Positions 1-8,780 are shown, numbered from the stretch's first letter. The stretch: DNA of 28,293 nucleotides from an uncultured Christensenellaceae bacterium (GCA_910588315.1 CAJUQF010000017.1:1-28293), one strand, 5' to 3'. Notes: generated by a model not told the origin, from the letters alone. Numbers and translations are program-made.

Positions 1-132
1 TGTATGGTATGATCGATACAATAACGGTAATTTATTTTAAAGATGTGAATCGGGTCGTAAATGATTACATTAGTTTAGAAAATTCGAATAGGGTAATTCG
101 GCTCTTTCGGTCCCGGTCGTTATAACATTCTA

Positions 133-161
133 TTGACTTTTCTATCGGGATGCGTTATAAT
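133..161 (+). promoter_or_regulatory. Sigma-A promoter of the AlbA_2 gene
   Basis: TTGACT (133-138) and a perfect TATAAT (156-161) are separated by 17 bp. Transcription should start near 168, which falls inside the GCAATAG repeat array that leads into the gene at 215. The preceding 132 bp hold no gene that I can support. Confidence 0.8.
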
Positions 162-162
162 T

Positions 163-201
163 GCAATAGAAAGCAATAGTAAAGCAATAGTAAAGCAATA
201 G
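163..201 (+). repeat. Four GCAATAG heptamers at the transcription start
   Basis: GCAATAG occurs at 163-169, 173-179, 184-190 and 195-201, with periods of 10, 11 and 11 bp, so the copies lie on one face of the helix. The array begins directly after the -10 box and ends at the ribosome binding site (AAAGGAG, 202-208). This position suits an operator, perhaps an autoregulatory site for the product at 215, or a 5' leader element. The function is inferred; the repeats are plainly visible. Confidence 0.8.
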
Positions 202-214
202 AAAGGAGCCTTTT

Positions 215-1504
215 ATGTCATATGTCGAATCGAACAAATTGGAATTAAAACGCGAATACACTACCGAAATCAAGAAAGAAATCGTAGCATTTTTGAATTG
301 CGAAGGCGGAACACTGATGATCGGTATCGACGATAACGGCATTGTCGTCGGTGTAGATGATGCAAAGGATATAATCGAGCGTATTACGCTTATGATCCAC
401 GATGCGATCAAACCGGACGCATCGCTTATTTGCAGTGCGCATGAATATACGGAAGATAATAAATCGATCGTTAAAGTAGTTATCGGACAAGGTGTGAAAA
501 AGCCGTATTACATTTATGAAAAAGGGCTAAAACCGAGCGGCGTTTATTTGAGAATAAACAATACTGCGCAACAAGCATCCGAACATGCCATTAAACAGAT
601 GTTGATCGCAAGTGCAGAAAGCGCTTATGAATCGCGTTTGAGTATAGAACAAGACTTGACTTTTTCTTATCTTGAGCTGGCATTTAAGCGTGCAAAAATC
701 GAATTGAAAGAAAAGACGTTGGGACTTATAAACGCTGACGGTAACTATACGAATCTTGCTTTACTTCTTTCCGACCAATGTCCGTTTTCCATAAAAGCCG
801 CCGTATTCGACAGTGACGATAAAAATCGTTTTGTGGACAGAAAAGAGTTTGAAGGTTCTTTGTTAAAGCAAGCCGACGATGCATACAACTATCTTACGCT
901 TAACAACAAAAATCACGGTGAATACAACGGAATATTACGCGATGATAAATCCGACTACAACAATTTGGTTTTGCGTGAGGGCTTGCTCAATGCGATTATT
1001 CATAGGGATTACGCTCTAAACGGCAGTATTCTTATTAGCATTTACGCTAATCGAATCGAATACATTTCAATCGGCGGTTTGGTTACGGGAATGACTTATG
1101 ATGATATGATGTTGGGTGTTTCAAGGTCGCGAAACGAGAAACTTGCCAACGTATTTTTTAAATTGAAATACGTTGAGGCATATGGAACGGGAATCGAAAA
1201 AATACAAGGCGATTATGAACACACGGGAGTTTCTCCGCGTTTTGAAGTTTCCGATAACGGATTTTTGCTTATGCTTCCGAACAAATCAACTGTTTCGGGC
1301 AGTAAAAAACCGATGACGGACCAAGAGATCATTTATGGATTTATATGTGAAAATGAAAAAGTTTCCCGAGCTGAAATACAGGAAGAATTCGGGTTTAAGC
1401 TTACAAAAACTCGCAATATTCTTCTGCGGTTGGAACAAGACGGTAAAATCTTGCGTTCGGGAAACGGCAGAGGAACGTTTTATGTGATAAATAAATCAAA
1501 GTGA
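215..1504 (+). CDS. AlbA_2 domain, RecG-like ATP-binding transcriptional regulator
   Basis: The 429-residue protein begins with an AlbA_2 (Schlafen-type, putative DNA-binding) domain at about residues 5-125, seen in the ESNKLELKRE start and the EIVAFLNCEGGTLMIGID core. A GHKL-like segment (HATPase_c_4) follows at about 250-355, with REGLLNAIIHRDY as its N-box-like motif and ISIGGLV and YGTGIEKI after it. Residues 370-429 form a winged helix (DQEIIYGFI...VSRAEIQEEF...). The architecture and length match the family often annotated as putative transcriptional regulators or RecG-related helicases; it has no helicase motifs. The ATG at 215 is set by AAAGGAG six bases upstream. It is monocistronic, with its own promoter at 133-161. 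Family members are common in accessory DNA and their targets are mostly unknown. The GCAATAG array beside its start could be its own binding site. Confidence 0.9.
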   Translation: MSYVESNKLELKREYTTEIKKEIVAFLNCEGGTLMIGIDDNGIVVGVDDAKDIIERITLMIHDAIKPDASLICSAHEYTEDNKSIVKVVIGQGVKKPYYIYEKGLKPSGVYLRINNTAQQASEHAIKQMLIASAESAYESRLSIEQDLTFSYLELAFKRAKIELKEKTLGLINADGNYTNLALLLSDQCPFSIKAAVFDSDDKNRFVDRKEFEGSLLKQADDAYNYLTLNNKNHGEYNGILRDDKSDYNNLVLREGLLNAIIHRDYALNGSILISIYANRIEYISIGGLVTGMTYDDMMLGVSRSRNEKLANVFFKLKYVEAYGTGIEKIQGDYEHTGVSPRFEVSDNGFLLMLPNKSTVSGSKKPMTDQEIIYGFICENEKVSRAEIQEEFGFKLTKTRNILLRLEQDGKILRSGNGRGTFYVINKSK

Positions 1505-1793
1505 TATTTTAGCGATAGTATTAATAGTAAAAAGTAAATGAACTACTCGCCGAGCGAGTGATCACCGCTTAAATTTCGTAACCTTTGTATATGAAATAAT
1601 ATGGAATCCACCATAATCGACAAACCGAGGAATAAGAACGAAACAAAGATACAAAAAGGTACAAAAAGATACATTATTGCAAGAGACGGCGCATAATTTC
1701 CAACGTCAAAACACATAAAGAGTATTAGGACGGTATTTCACAAAAATATACAGTTTTAAGATCGAGAATATGGATTTTATTTTTACCGAGACA
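1505..1793. other. Intergenic stretch with small repeats
   Basis: I see no gene here. A short hairpin ACTCGC/GCGAGT with a 3-nt loop lies at 1545-1559, but it lacks a U-tract. At 1646-1675 a 10-bp unit is repeated three times (AAGATACAAA, AAGGTACAAA, AAGATACATT). The open frame at 1770-1970 overlaps the promoter and start of the nitroreductase and has no ribosome binding site. Confidence 0.5.
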
Positions 1794-1822
1794 TTGACAG
1801 CGATAAATAGATATGTTATAAT
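1794..1822 (+). promoter_or_regulatory. Sigma-A promoter of the nitroreductase gene
   Basis: A perfect TTGACA (1794-1799) and a perfect TATAAT (1817-1822) are 17 bp apart. The 5' untranslated region to the ATG at 1924 would be about 95 nt. Confidence 0.85.
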
Positions 1823-1923
1823 TACGATTACGATCGAATATATTTACCGAGAGCGTAGACCGAGTCGTTACGGACTTTGTATGCGAAATAGGCGATACTT
1901 ATTTAAACGTGTAAAGGAGATCT

Positions 1924-2430
1924 ATGCAAGGCTCACTGTCGGACAGAACGTCGGTTCGAATATACGGTAAACGACCCGTCGAGCAAGAGAAACTCGACGA
2001 GATTCTCAGCGCAGCCATTCTTGCGCCGAGCGCAAAGAATATCCAGCCGTGGCGGTTTGTCGTCGTGCAGAAAGATAAAACGCTGATAACGAATATAGCG
2101 GACTTAATGCAACGCAGTACGTTCGTCAAGACCGCCGATTGTCTTATCTGTGTTTTCTTGGACAAAGACGGCGCGTTCGATTTTGTTAAAGATTGTCAAT
2201 CGATCGGAGCGTGTATAGAAAATATGTTGCTCGCTGCGACGGCGCTCGGCATAGGCTCGTGCTGGATAGGCGAGATACTCGACAGACAAGCGGAAGTCAA
2301 AGAGTTGTTGCAAGTAGAACAAGACCGTTACGATCTGATGGCAATAATTTCGCTCGGCTATCCGCTACGCGAAACAAAATCCAAAACCCCGCGCAAACCG
2401 TTGTCCGAGTGTGTTATAGGGTATAAATAA
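1924..2430 (+). CDS. Nitroreductase family FMN-dependent oxidoreductase
   Basis: The 168-residue protein has the nitroreductase fold signature: an N-terminal RTSVRIYGKRPV motif of the type that contacts FMN phosphate, a helix and loop SAAILAPSAKNIQPWRFVVV at about 27-47, the mid-protein DCQSIGACIENMLLAATALGIGSCWIG segment, and the C-terminal ISLGYP...KTPRKPLSE motif. Enzymes of this family use FMN and NAD(P)H to reduce nitro compounds, quinones or flavins in the cytoplasm. The length fits the short subfamily of about 165-180 residues. AAAGGAG (1913-1919) sets the ATG. It is monocistronic, flanked by its own promoter and a terminator, and the substrate cannot be told from sequence. Confidence 0.93.
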   Translation: MQGSLSDRTSVRIYGKRPVEQEKLDEILSAAILAPSAKNIQPWRFVVVQKDKTLITNIADLMQRSTFVKTADCLICVFLDKDGAFDFVKDCQSIGACIENMLLAATALGIGSCWIGEILDRQAEVKELLQVEQDRYDLMAIISLGYPLRETKSKTPRKPLSECVIGYK

Positions 2431-2433
2431 AAC

Positions 2434-2470
2434 GACAGCCGCAAGAAAAACTCACGGCTGTCATTTTGTT
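2434..2470 (+). terminator. Rho-independent terminator after the nitroreductase
   Basis: A perfect 8-bp stem GACAGCCG/CGGCTGTC (2434-2441 with 2455-2462) with a 13-nt loop is followed by ATTTTGTT. Confidence 0.8.
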
Positions 2471-2861
2471 GTAAAGAAATAATGATATAAATATTATCTA
2501 AGTAAGCTATTTCCATCTGTCGAGAAAAGATAATATATATACTTTATATATGGAAGATATTATCGTAATGTTTAAAAATACGCCGAATTATATCATGCTC
2601 GCCGCGGCATCGACATTGTGCGTTTGCGCGCTGAGATAAACGCATATCGATCCGCATTAATTAGAAGATTTACGGTGTAAACGACGTTAAACTTAAAACT
2701 CTTATTTAGCCTTCCGATTATTGTCAATGTTCATTGGAATACTTATGCGACAAAATTTATGATTACGCGAATAACACCCGGCATCGAAACGGACGCGGAA
2801 TATTTAACGGGAACTTTTTAGGTACATAGGAGGATGAACGATAAGAGGAACGACGGGCGAA
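2471..2861. other. 391-bp stretch without a convincing gene
   Basis: An AT-rich inverted repeat GATAATAT/ATATTATC lies at 2529-2536 and 2557-2564. A 29-codon frame from ATG 2550 to TAA 2639 has a hydrophobic C-terminal half but no ribosome binding site. A second short open frame ends at TAG 2820. The stretch reads like decayed or noncoding DNA. Confidence 0.4.
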
Positions 2862-3158
2862 ATGCTTATTTACGAGTCGCTTTTGAATTTGTATTATGAT
2901 AAAACGGCAAAGTCTTTTTTAAATGGGGAAGTGATCGGGTTTATAGACAACTTTGTGGCGTACTGTAAAGCGGTAGACGTAGTTGAAGATACGATACTGG
3001 TCGAGACAATGGAGACCGTGTATGATCCGAGAACAGGGCTGTCGAAGGACGAGCTTAAAATGAAACTTGCACTGAGCGACTCGTCGCTATACAGATTCAG
3101 GGTCAAGATCGTACATGGCTTGAATAAATACATATCCGATAATATCTGCAAAAAATGA
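2862..3158 (+). CDS. Small unrecognised protein, possible helix-turn-helix
   Basis: This 98-residue frame encodes a basic-ended, mostly helical protein that I do not recognise. Residues 58-92 (TGLSKDELKMKLALSDSSLYRFRVKIVHGLNKYI) could form a helix-turn-helix, with LALSDSSLYRFRVK resembling a recognition helix, as in small phage-type activators or sigma region-4-like proteins. The start is uncertain: AGGAGG at 2828-2833 is 28 bp from the ATG at 2862 and directly abuts another ATG (2834) that opens a 21-codon frame overlapping this gene. A weak AGAGGAA lies nearer (2844-2850). It is isolated, with no operon partner. Moderate doubt remains that it is expressed. Confidence 0.45.
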   Translation: MLIYESLLNLYYDKTAKSFLNGEVIGFIDNFVAYCKAVDVVEDTILVETMETVYDPRTGLSKDELKMKLALSDSSLYRFRVKIVHGLNKYISDNICKK

Positions 3159-3227
3159 TCGCGTCGCCGCGACCGCGATACTATATAAACGTTATTTTCT
3201 ATTCCGAAATACACAAGCGCGGCGGTC

Positions 3228-3256
3228 TTATCTATTGCGATTGCGTGTCGTATAAT
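3228..3256 (+). promoter_or_regulatory. Weak candidate promoter for the surface protein cluster
   Basis: A perfect TATAAT lies at 3251-3256, 54 bp before the GTG at 3310. The 17-bp-spaced -35 position (TTATCT, 3228-3233) matches consensus at only three positions, so an activator may be needed or the promoter may be degraded. Confidence 0.35.
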
Positions 3257-3309
3257 ATTGTTTATAGATTTCGATGTGAGGTCGGTTATCGATATCGTCT
3301 ATCGTCACC

Positions 3310-6147
3310 GTGTGCAAAATCTTTTATGTAACGATAGAAAGTGGTAGGGCTGAGAGCCGTAAGGCGCAGCGCTTCGGAATAGGGGAGTCGGTGTGCGGAG
3401 GATCGGATGGCGGTAACAAACAGGATCCGCCTGCGGTAAAGACGTATACCGTATCGTTCGAAACCAACGGCGGAAAACCGCTCGGCGCGATCGAATGGAA
3501 GGCGGGTACGGCGATAAAACTGCCGACGCCGGAACGCGACGGCTATGACTTTGCCGGCTGGTATTACGACGAAGCTCTCGATAATGCGGTAGTCGTTGCT
3601 GCGTTCACTACGGACAGGGACTGTACTCTGTACGCCGCTTGGAAAGAGCGCATTGCGCCGGAGCCGATCGTATATACGATCACGTTTGTGACTTACGGCG
3701 ATCCGCTAGCGCCCGTGGAAAAGCCGGAGGGCGAGATGTTTGTCGCACCGCTGCCGACACGCGACGGGTTCGAGTTTAAAGGCTGGTATTTCGACACTGC
3801 ATTTATGAAACCTGTGCCGGAAAAAGGGTTCGCCGTATCGCAAGACAGCACGCTGTACGCCGATTGGCAGTATATAATAAACAAATACAAGATAAGGCTG
3901 TACACTACGGAGAACGACTACACGGAGTGGGAGTATGCGCCCGACGACGTCGTCGATATATCGAAGTGGATCGAACCGGAACCCATAACTTTCGAGGGCG
4001 ACGGCTGTCCGTTTATGTATTGGATAGACGAGACGTATACTCATGTCGTCGAAGAAAACTTTGCCATGCCGAAAAGATCGCTTGCGTACTATGCCGTTTA
4101 CGACATGCCCCAAAGGTATCATTGGGCATATGATGCGGATAACGATATTTATACTTCCGACGGTGCGGGCGTCAGACCCGTAAAAAATGCGGCGCAAAGC
4201 TATTACGGCGAACTGTCGGCGGAATTTACCGTAACGGATCCGGCGACTTCCGGCGTGGGTCTGGTATTCAATGCCGATATTTCGGAAAACGATTATCCGT
4301 ACGATTACACGTCCGGCAGTACGTATTGGTATTTCCATGTCAATCCGTCGAAAGCATCCGGCGGGTTCCAGATCGCGCGCGTGGTGGACAGCTACAATGC
4401 TTTGCAAACGATAACTAAAAACAAAGTTCCGGCGTGGAACGCAAAGCATACTGCTTATCACGAAAACGTTACTGCCGCGGGATTGCGTTTTACCGTGCGC
4501 GCGGTGTTCCTTCCCGACTCGATCGAACTGTATATCGACGACGAAAAAGTTTATACTTACGACGGTGAATACATGAATACCGTGTACGGAAAAACGGTCG
4601 GCATACGTACGTCGCGGGCGGGCGTCACTGCGGAAAACATCGTGTGGACGCCTTCGGAAACTTACGCAGAGGTCAAAAAGATAAGTTATGCTACCGGCAA
4701 GGACGACGTGGCTGCTCCTACGGCAAAGCTTTGGGCGACGGCGACCGACTTGCCTCTGCCCGAAATCGCGCAAAACGGTTGGGAAAGCACCGGCTGGTAT
4801 GTGGATGCCGCTAGGGAAATACCGGCGACAAAAGAGAATATACCGAGCGGCAGCGAGATAACGCTTTATGCCGCGTTCCGTGCCGTCGTTATGAAAAACG
4901 GTTATAAGATATACGACGACAGGTACGTGTATAATACGTCGGGGCTTTCGGTAGTTGCGGTAGACGAACTCGATCACGAGTACGGCAAGTGGTCTGCTGA
5001 CTTTACGGCTACGAGTAAGTCAGTGGGAAGGATAGGACTTATATTCCAGGCGGCGGTCGCCGATACCGACGGCACGCTCGCTTGGGGCGCGAACGATATG
5101 AAAGGATATATGTATTATCTCAATCTCGGCGCGTGTAAATCGATCGAATACAGCGATACGGGCACGATATCCGGTATAGCCTATCCGACGTTCGCAAAAG
5201 TAGACGTCAACGATAAAGGCGTTAACGGATATATAAGCATGGGCAATACTCACAATGCGGCGGACGTGATAAACAACAAACTGTCCAAGTCGGGCGTATA
5301 CGGTAAATTTTATTCGGACGTTTACGACTTTTTCAAAGGCACGTCGGCTACCGTCACCGTGCGGCTCGGAATCGCAGTGACGCCCACGCGCATAGTGCTT
5401 TATCTCAACGATATACCGCTTAAAGCTATAAAAAATCCCGGCAAGATAGAAGGCGGCGGCGGTAGAATGGGATTTTACACGGAAGGGAACGGCGAGTTTT
5501 CGGCTTGGAAGTACGAGGCGGTCGAAGAGCAAAACGGTTTTATTATCACTACGGACGAGAGCGGCAAAAAGACGTATCAGTCCGCGGGTATATCGGAGAC
5601 TGCATTCGTTACGGTAGCGCTGCCCGAAGTGTCGGCGAGATACGGCAAACTTGAAGCCGACGTCGACGTCAGCTATATCAAATCGGTAGGCGCGGGGCTT
5701 GTGGCGCAAACCAGTATACCGACGGGCGAAAACGGCAGCGAAGTATTGCGTTCTCTTGCGACGCACAATGCGTATTATCTCTATCATAACCAAGGGCTCA
5801 ACGAAAACTTCACGCTGGCGTCGGTCGTGAACGGCAAATACACGACGGGTGGAACGGTCAAAAAATACACCGCCGATACCGAAGGCGTTTTGGGCGCGTA
5901 CCAAAAACGTAATGCGCTGTTCAATACGGGCGCGGCAAGCTCGGTAAAGGTACGTATGGGAATAGAGATCACTCCGACCGAAATCAATATTTATATCGAC
6001 GGCGAAAAGATAATCACAAATACAACGTACGGCGGTAAGTTCGACGATAACAACGATTGCACGGGCTGGGGATTCGTAGGCTACGGCGTGAGCGCCCGTT
6101 TTGAAAATATCGTTTTTACACCGTTTGAAACAACGCTCGCCGCATGA
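3310..6147 (+). CDS. InlB B-repeat and triple jelly-roll surface protein, signal peptide missing
   Basis: The 945-residue frame carries two clear InlB B-repeats (Listeria-Bacteroides repeat) at about residues 45-112 and 119-186, each ending in GW-Y-D...LYA-W, and a third degenerate one to about 260. Three related beta-rich LamG/concanavalin-like domains follow at about 265-455, 520-735 and 738-940, each ending in an I-L/I-Y-(I/L)-(D/N)-D/G motif and a FENIV- or AENIV-type strand. Such proteins sit on the cell surface and bind glycans or peptides. Oddly, the N-terminus has no hydrophobic signal: a lipobox-like VCGGSDGG occurs at residue 28-35, but the preceding 27 residues are charged. The only in-frame starts are GTG 3310 and GTG 3391, and neither has a well-spaced ribosome binding site. 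Either the signal peptide is lost or a frameshift separates it. It is first of three genes. Confidence 0.8.
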   Translation: MCKIFYVTIESGRAESRKAQRFGIGESVCGGSDGGNKQDPPAVKTYTVSFETNGGKPLGAIEWKAGTAIKLPTPERDGYDFAGWYYDEALDNAVVVAAFTTDRDCTLYAAWKERIAPEPIVYTITFVTYGDPLAPVEKPEGEMFVAPLPTRDGFEFKGWYFDTAFMKPVPEKGFAVSQDSTLYADWQYIINKYKIRLYTTENDYTEWEYAPDDVVDISKWIEPEPITFEGDGCPFMYWIDETYTHVVEENFAMPKRSLAYYAVYDMPQRYHWAYDADNDIYTSDGAGVRPVKNAAQSYYGELSAEFTVTDPATSGVGLVFNADISENDYPYDYTSGSTYWYFHVNPSKASGGFQIARVVDSYNALQTITKNKVPAWNAKHTAYHENVTAAGLRFTVRAVFLPDSIELYIDDEKVYTYDGEYMNTVYGKTVGIRTSRAGVTAENIVWTPSETYAEVKKISYATGKDDVAAPTAKLWATATDLPLPEIAQNGWESTGWYVDAAREIPATKENIPSGSEITLYAAFRAVVMKNGYKIYDDRYVYNTSGLSVVAVDELDHEYGKWSADFTATSKSVGRIGLIFQAAVADTDGTLAWGANDMKGYMYYLNLGACKSIEYSDTGTISGIAYPTFAKVDVNDKGVNGYISMGNTHNAADVINNKLSKSGVYGKFYSDVYDFFKGTSATVTVRLGIAVTPTRIVLYLNDIPLKAIKNPGKIEGGGGRMGFYTEGNGEFSAWKYEAVEEQNGFIITTDESGKKTYQSAGISETAFVTVALPEVSARYGKLEADVDVSYIKSVGAGLVAQTSIPTGENGSEVLRSLATHNAYYLYHNQGLNENFTLASVVNGKYTTGGTVKKYTADTEGVLGAYQKRNALFNTGAASSVKVRMGIEITPTEINIYIDGEKIITNTTYGGKFDDNNDCTGWGFVGYGVSARFENIVFTPFETTLAA

Positions 6148-6192
6148 CGGGCATTATATGATCGTTATAAAAAGGAGACGGATATCGAGATC

Positions 6193-7962
6193 ATGAGAAC
6201 GAATATTATTAAAAGAGCCGGATGCGTTCTTGTCGCCGCGATAGTGGCGCTCGCCGCATTCGCATGGGGATCGATAAATAAAAACGCCGAAGCATATACG
6301 GTGGACGACAACGGCGAAAAGCATTATTCCATTGCCGCCGATAAGATCGTTTACAGAACCGAAAAGCCGTTCGATAGGACGATAAACACGTTTGAGGCTT
6401 GGATCAAACTTCCCGAGGCGCTTGCCGACGAAGTCACCGGCGGCGTCATATTAGGCAATTACTTCAATCTGCCTACGGGGTATCCCGGCGGTGTCAACTT
6501 CGGCGTGGGCAAGAACGGTAAGTTCGAACTGTATTGGAATTTCGGCGTAGGCGTTACCAATATGGGTGATAAGTATAACGTCGAGCTGCATAAGGTTTTC
6601 GAAAACACCGATCTTCGTACGGGCGAGTGGACGCACGTTGCGATAGTGCGCGATAAGGCAAACGGAACGCTGTGCTACTACGTGAACGGCGAACTCGACG
6701 AACGAATGGAAATAAATCTCGGCGAATGCGTTTGCGATATGATATTCGGTATTGGGTCTGATTGGAATAACTGGTATAACGACAAGACGCCGTTTATGGG
6801 CGCAATAAAACAGGTGACGTTATATTCGGAGCCTATCGGCGCGGCACAGATAGCGGCGGACATGAAAAACACGGATATCGTAACGAGTGATCGCGAAAAC
6901 GACGGGCTTATGGCAAACTGGTATTTCGGCGAGGACTGGGGCAAAACCGAGCGCGTCGCCGACAGTTCGGATAACAGCGCCGATTGCACGCGTGCGACTA
7001 TCGACTGTTATGTCGACGCCGAGTTCGAAGAAGATTTCGATTATTCGTTCGTAGTAGTTCCCGACATGCAGGCAATGACATATCACAAACCTGATAATTT
7101 CGCGCAACAGAGCAATTGGATAGCGGATAATGCCGAGCGGTTCAAGATCAAGTTTGCGATGTATCTCGGCGACATGACCGAGTCGCGATACTCGACTGCG
7201 CCCGAACAGTCGCAATCGGAGTGGAACATAGCGGCGCGCAATATGTCCGTTTTGGACGGCAAAGTTCCTTATACTTTCGTACTCGGCAATCACGATTACG
7301 ATAACTGGGCGACAAAAAGCCGTGAAACGACCGTGTTTGACAAATACATGCCGTACGGTAAGTACAGCGCGCTCCCGAACTTCGGCGGCGCGTTCGAGGA
7401 CGGAACGATGGCAAACACATACTCGCTCTTTCGTGTTGCGGGCGTCGAGTATCTGGTTTTCGCGCTCGAATACGGACCGAGAACGACCGTACTCAACTGG
7501 GTGGACAGGATAATAGAAGAACATCCGTACAGCCGCGTCATCGTCACTTCGCACTCCATACTGTCGCCCGACGGAACGTTCGTTACGTCGAGCGATACGC
7601 TTAATCCGGCAAAAACGATTTCGTACGACAGCGCGAATTGCGGCGATGTCATGTGGGATAGAACGCTGAAGCGGCATAAAAATATGTTCATGACTTTCAG
7701 CGGACATTTATGTACCGACGACATCGTCATGCGCGGGGACTTAGGCGATAACGGCAATACCGTACGCTCGGTACTCGTCGACGCTCAGGGTTCGATGCTG
7801 ACGAGCGCGATGAATACGATGCTCGTCGTTCAGGTCAACGAGCGCAAAAAGACTATGCGGTTCTGCTATTACAGTCCGGAATACGACGCGTGCTACAACG
7901 AACAAAGCCAATATACTTTTTCGTTCGCGGACGAGAACAACCCCACGGTGGGCGCGGCATAA
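6193..7962 (+). CDS. Secreted LamG domain and calcineurin-like metallophosphoesterase fusion
   Basis: The 589-residue protein has an N-terminal signal peptide (basic start, hydrophobic core at 10-26, possible cleavage after AEA34). A LamG domain spans about 45-245 (FEAWIKLPE, GEWTHVAIVRDKANGTLCYYVNGEL and the usual ending AAQIAADM). A calcineurin-like metallophosphoesterase domain follows at about 285-570, with the metal and active-site motifs in order: PDMQ near 290, GDMTE near 326, GNHDY near 365, TSHS near 451 and SGHLC near 502. The usual D-x-H of motif I reads D-M-Q, a variant known in extracellular members. It should hydrolyse a phosphoester outside the cell; the substrate is unknown. 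AAAGGAG lies 15 bp from the ATG, an unusually wide gap. It sits 45 bp after the InlB-repeat gene. Confidence 0.9.
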   Translation: MRTNIIKRAGCVLVAAIVALAAFAWGSINKNAEAYTVDDNGEKHYSIAADKIVYRTEKPFDRTINTFEAWIKLPEALADEVTGGVILGNYFNLPTGYPGGVNFGVGKNGKFELYWNFGVGVTNMGDKYNVELHKVFENTDLRTGEWTHVAIVRDKANGTLCYYVNGELDERMEINLGECVCDMIFGIGSDWNNWYNDKTPFMGAIKQVTLYSEPIGAAQIAADMKNTDIVTSDRENDGLMANWYFGEDWGKTERVADSSDNSADCTRATIDCYVDAEFEEDFDYSFVVVPDMQAMTYHKPDNFAQQSNWIADNAERFKIKFAMYLGDMTESRYSTAPEQSQSEWNIAARNMSVLDGKVPYTFVLGNHDYDNWATKSRETTVFDKYMPYGKYSALPNFGGAFEDGTMANTYSLFRVAGVEYLVFALEYGPRTTVLNWVDRIIEEHPYSRVIVTSHSILSPDGTFVTSSDTLNPAKTISYDSANCGDVMWDRTLKRHKNMFMTFSGHLCTDDIVMRGDLGDNGNTVRSVLVDAQGSMLTSAMNTMLVVQVNERKKTMRFCYYSPEYDACYNEQSQYTFSFADENNPTVGAA

Positions 7963-8010
7963 CAATAAAAAATAAGCTTGGATCGAATAGAAGGAGATAA
8001 CGGGAATATC

Positions 8011-8718
8011 ATGAAAAAACGTATCGCATTATTACTGTCGGCAATAGCTGCAACCGCGTTCGTAACGGCGGCATGCGCTTCGTCGAACGCGCTCGATCGC
8101 GGCGCCGCGGGTACTTTGACCATTACTCAAAGCGCCGATAACTCGGATATCAAATCCGATATGCTCGACAGGACCGACACTGTAAACGATCCCGTCGATG
8201 CATACAGCGGCGTACTTAAATCGGTTTGGGGCAGTTTCCTGACGTCGGACGGCGTGATAAAGTCGACCGCGCGGACGAGCCTTGCCGTGAACGAGACCGA
8301 CGGGTTCGATCGCGGCGCTGTGCAAGTAACGGTCAAACAGACCGTGCCGAGCGACGCCGGTATCGTTGTAAGCGCGAGCGGAAACGGTTTACGGTATTGG
8401 GAAGGCGAAGGCATTGCGTATTACTTTTTCTTTATTGGGTGGGGTAAAAACGCCGAACATCCCGTTGCTTATCTCGGCAAGACGGATAACGGTAAATGGA
8501 CGGCGCTGAAAGTGATCGATATAAACAGTCTGACATTCGGCGAGCCGTATAAACTTAAAGTCGTACTCAACGGCACCGATCTTAACTGCTACGTCAACGA
8601 CAAATTGTACATCGTTTTTTCTGAACGCAGATTTTTACGCGGCACGGGATACGGGATACGTGCCGGCGCGGTCGCGACGGAGTTTTCGGATTTTTCGGTG
8701 TCGAAAACGGTAGTATAA
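8011..8718 (+). CDS. LamG-like jelly-roll lipoprotein
   Basis: The 235-residue protein starts with a lipoprotein signal (MKKRIALLL core and TAAC with the acylated Cys at 22). The mature part is one beta-rich domain (about 55-230) resembling those in the first gene of the cluster: FDRGAVQVTVKQ, then DAGIVVSA, then a YKLKVVLNGTDLNCYVND strand and a closing GYGIRAG...FSDFSV. Domains of this kind bind carbohydrate or act as structural modules on the outside of the membrane. An in-frame TTG at 7978 would add 11 residues, but the ATG at 8011 begins a proper signal peptide. AAGGAG (7991-7996) is 14 bp away, repeating the wide spacing of the preceding gene. Last gene of the cluster, with a terminator after it. 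Confidence 0.85.
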   Translation: MKKRIALLLSAIAATAFVTAACASSNALDRGAAGTLTITQSADNSDIKSDMLDRTDTVNDPVDAYSGVLKSVWGSFLTSDGVIKSTARTSLAVNETDGFDRGAVQVTVKQTVPSDAGIVVSASGNGLRYWEGEGIAYYFFFIGWGKNAEHPVAYLGKTDNGKWTALKVIDINSLTFGEPYKLKVVLNGTDLNCYVNDKLYIVFSERRFLRGTGYGIRAGAVATEFSDFSVSKTVV

Positions 8719-8742
8719 CGGATCTATCGGCGTAAAGTAAAA

Positions 8743-8780
8743 GCGACGGGAAGGCATTTTTGCTTTTTCCGTCGTTTTTT
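8743..8780. terminator. Shared terminator between convergent genes
   Basis: CGACGG (8744-8749) pairs with CCGTCG (8769-8774), extended inward by A-T and wobble pairs and GCA/TGC, and is followed by TTTTTT on the plus strand. On the minus strand the same hairpin is followed by CTTTTACTTT, so it can serve the symporter gene too. Confidence 0.8.

Noticed and set aside
3..125. Open frame of 40 codons running in from the left edge and ending at TAA 123-125
   Set aside because: Too short and without recognisable content; it could be the tail of an upstream gene but cannot be told from chance.
2550..2639. 29-codon frame with a hydrophobic C-terminal half
   Set aside because: No ribosome binding site and no family; kept only as a remark on the intergenic stretch.
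3706..4977. Long minus-strand frame of 423 codons opposite the InlB-repeat gene
   Set aside because: Shadow of a real gene; composition is rich in Arg and Val with no domain, and no ribosome binding site.
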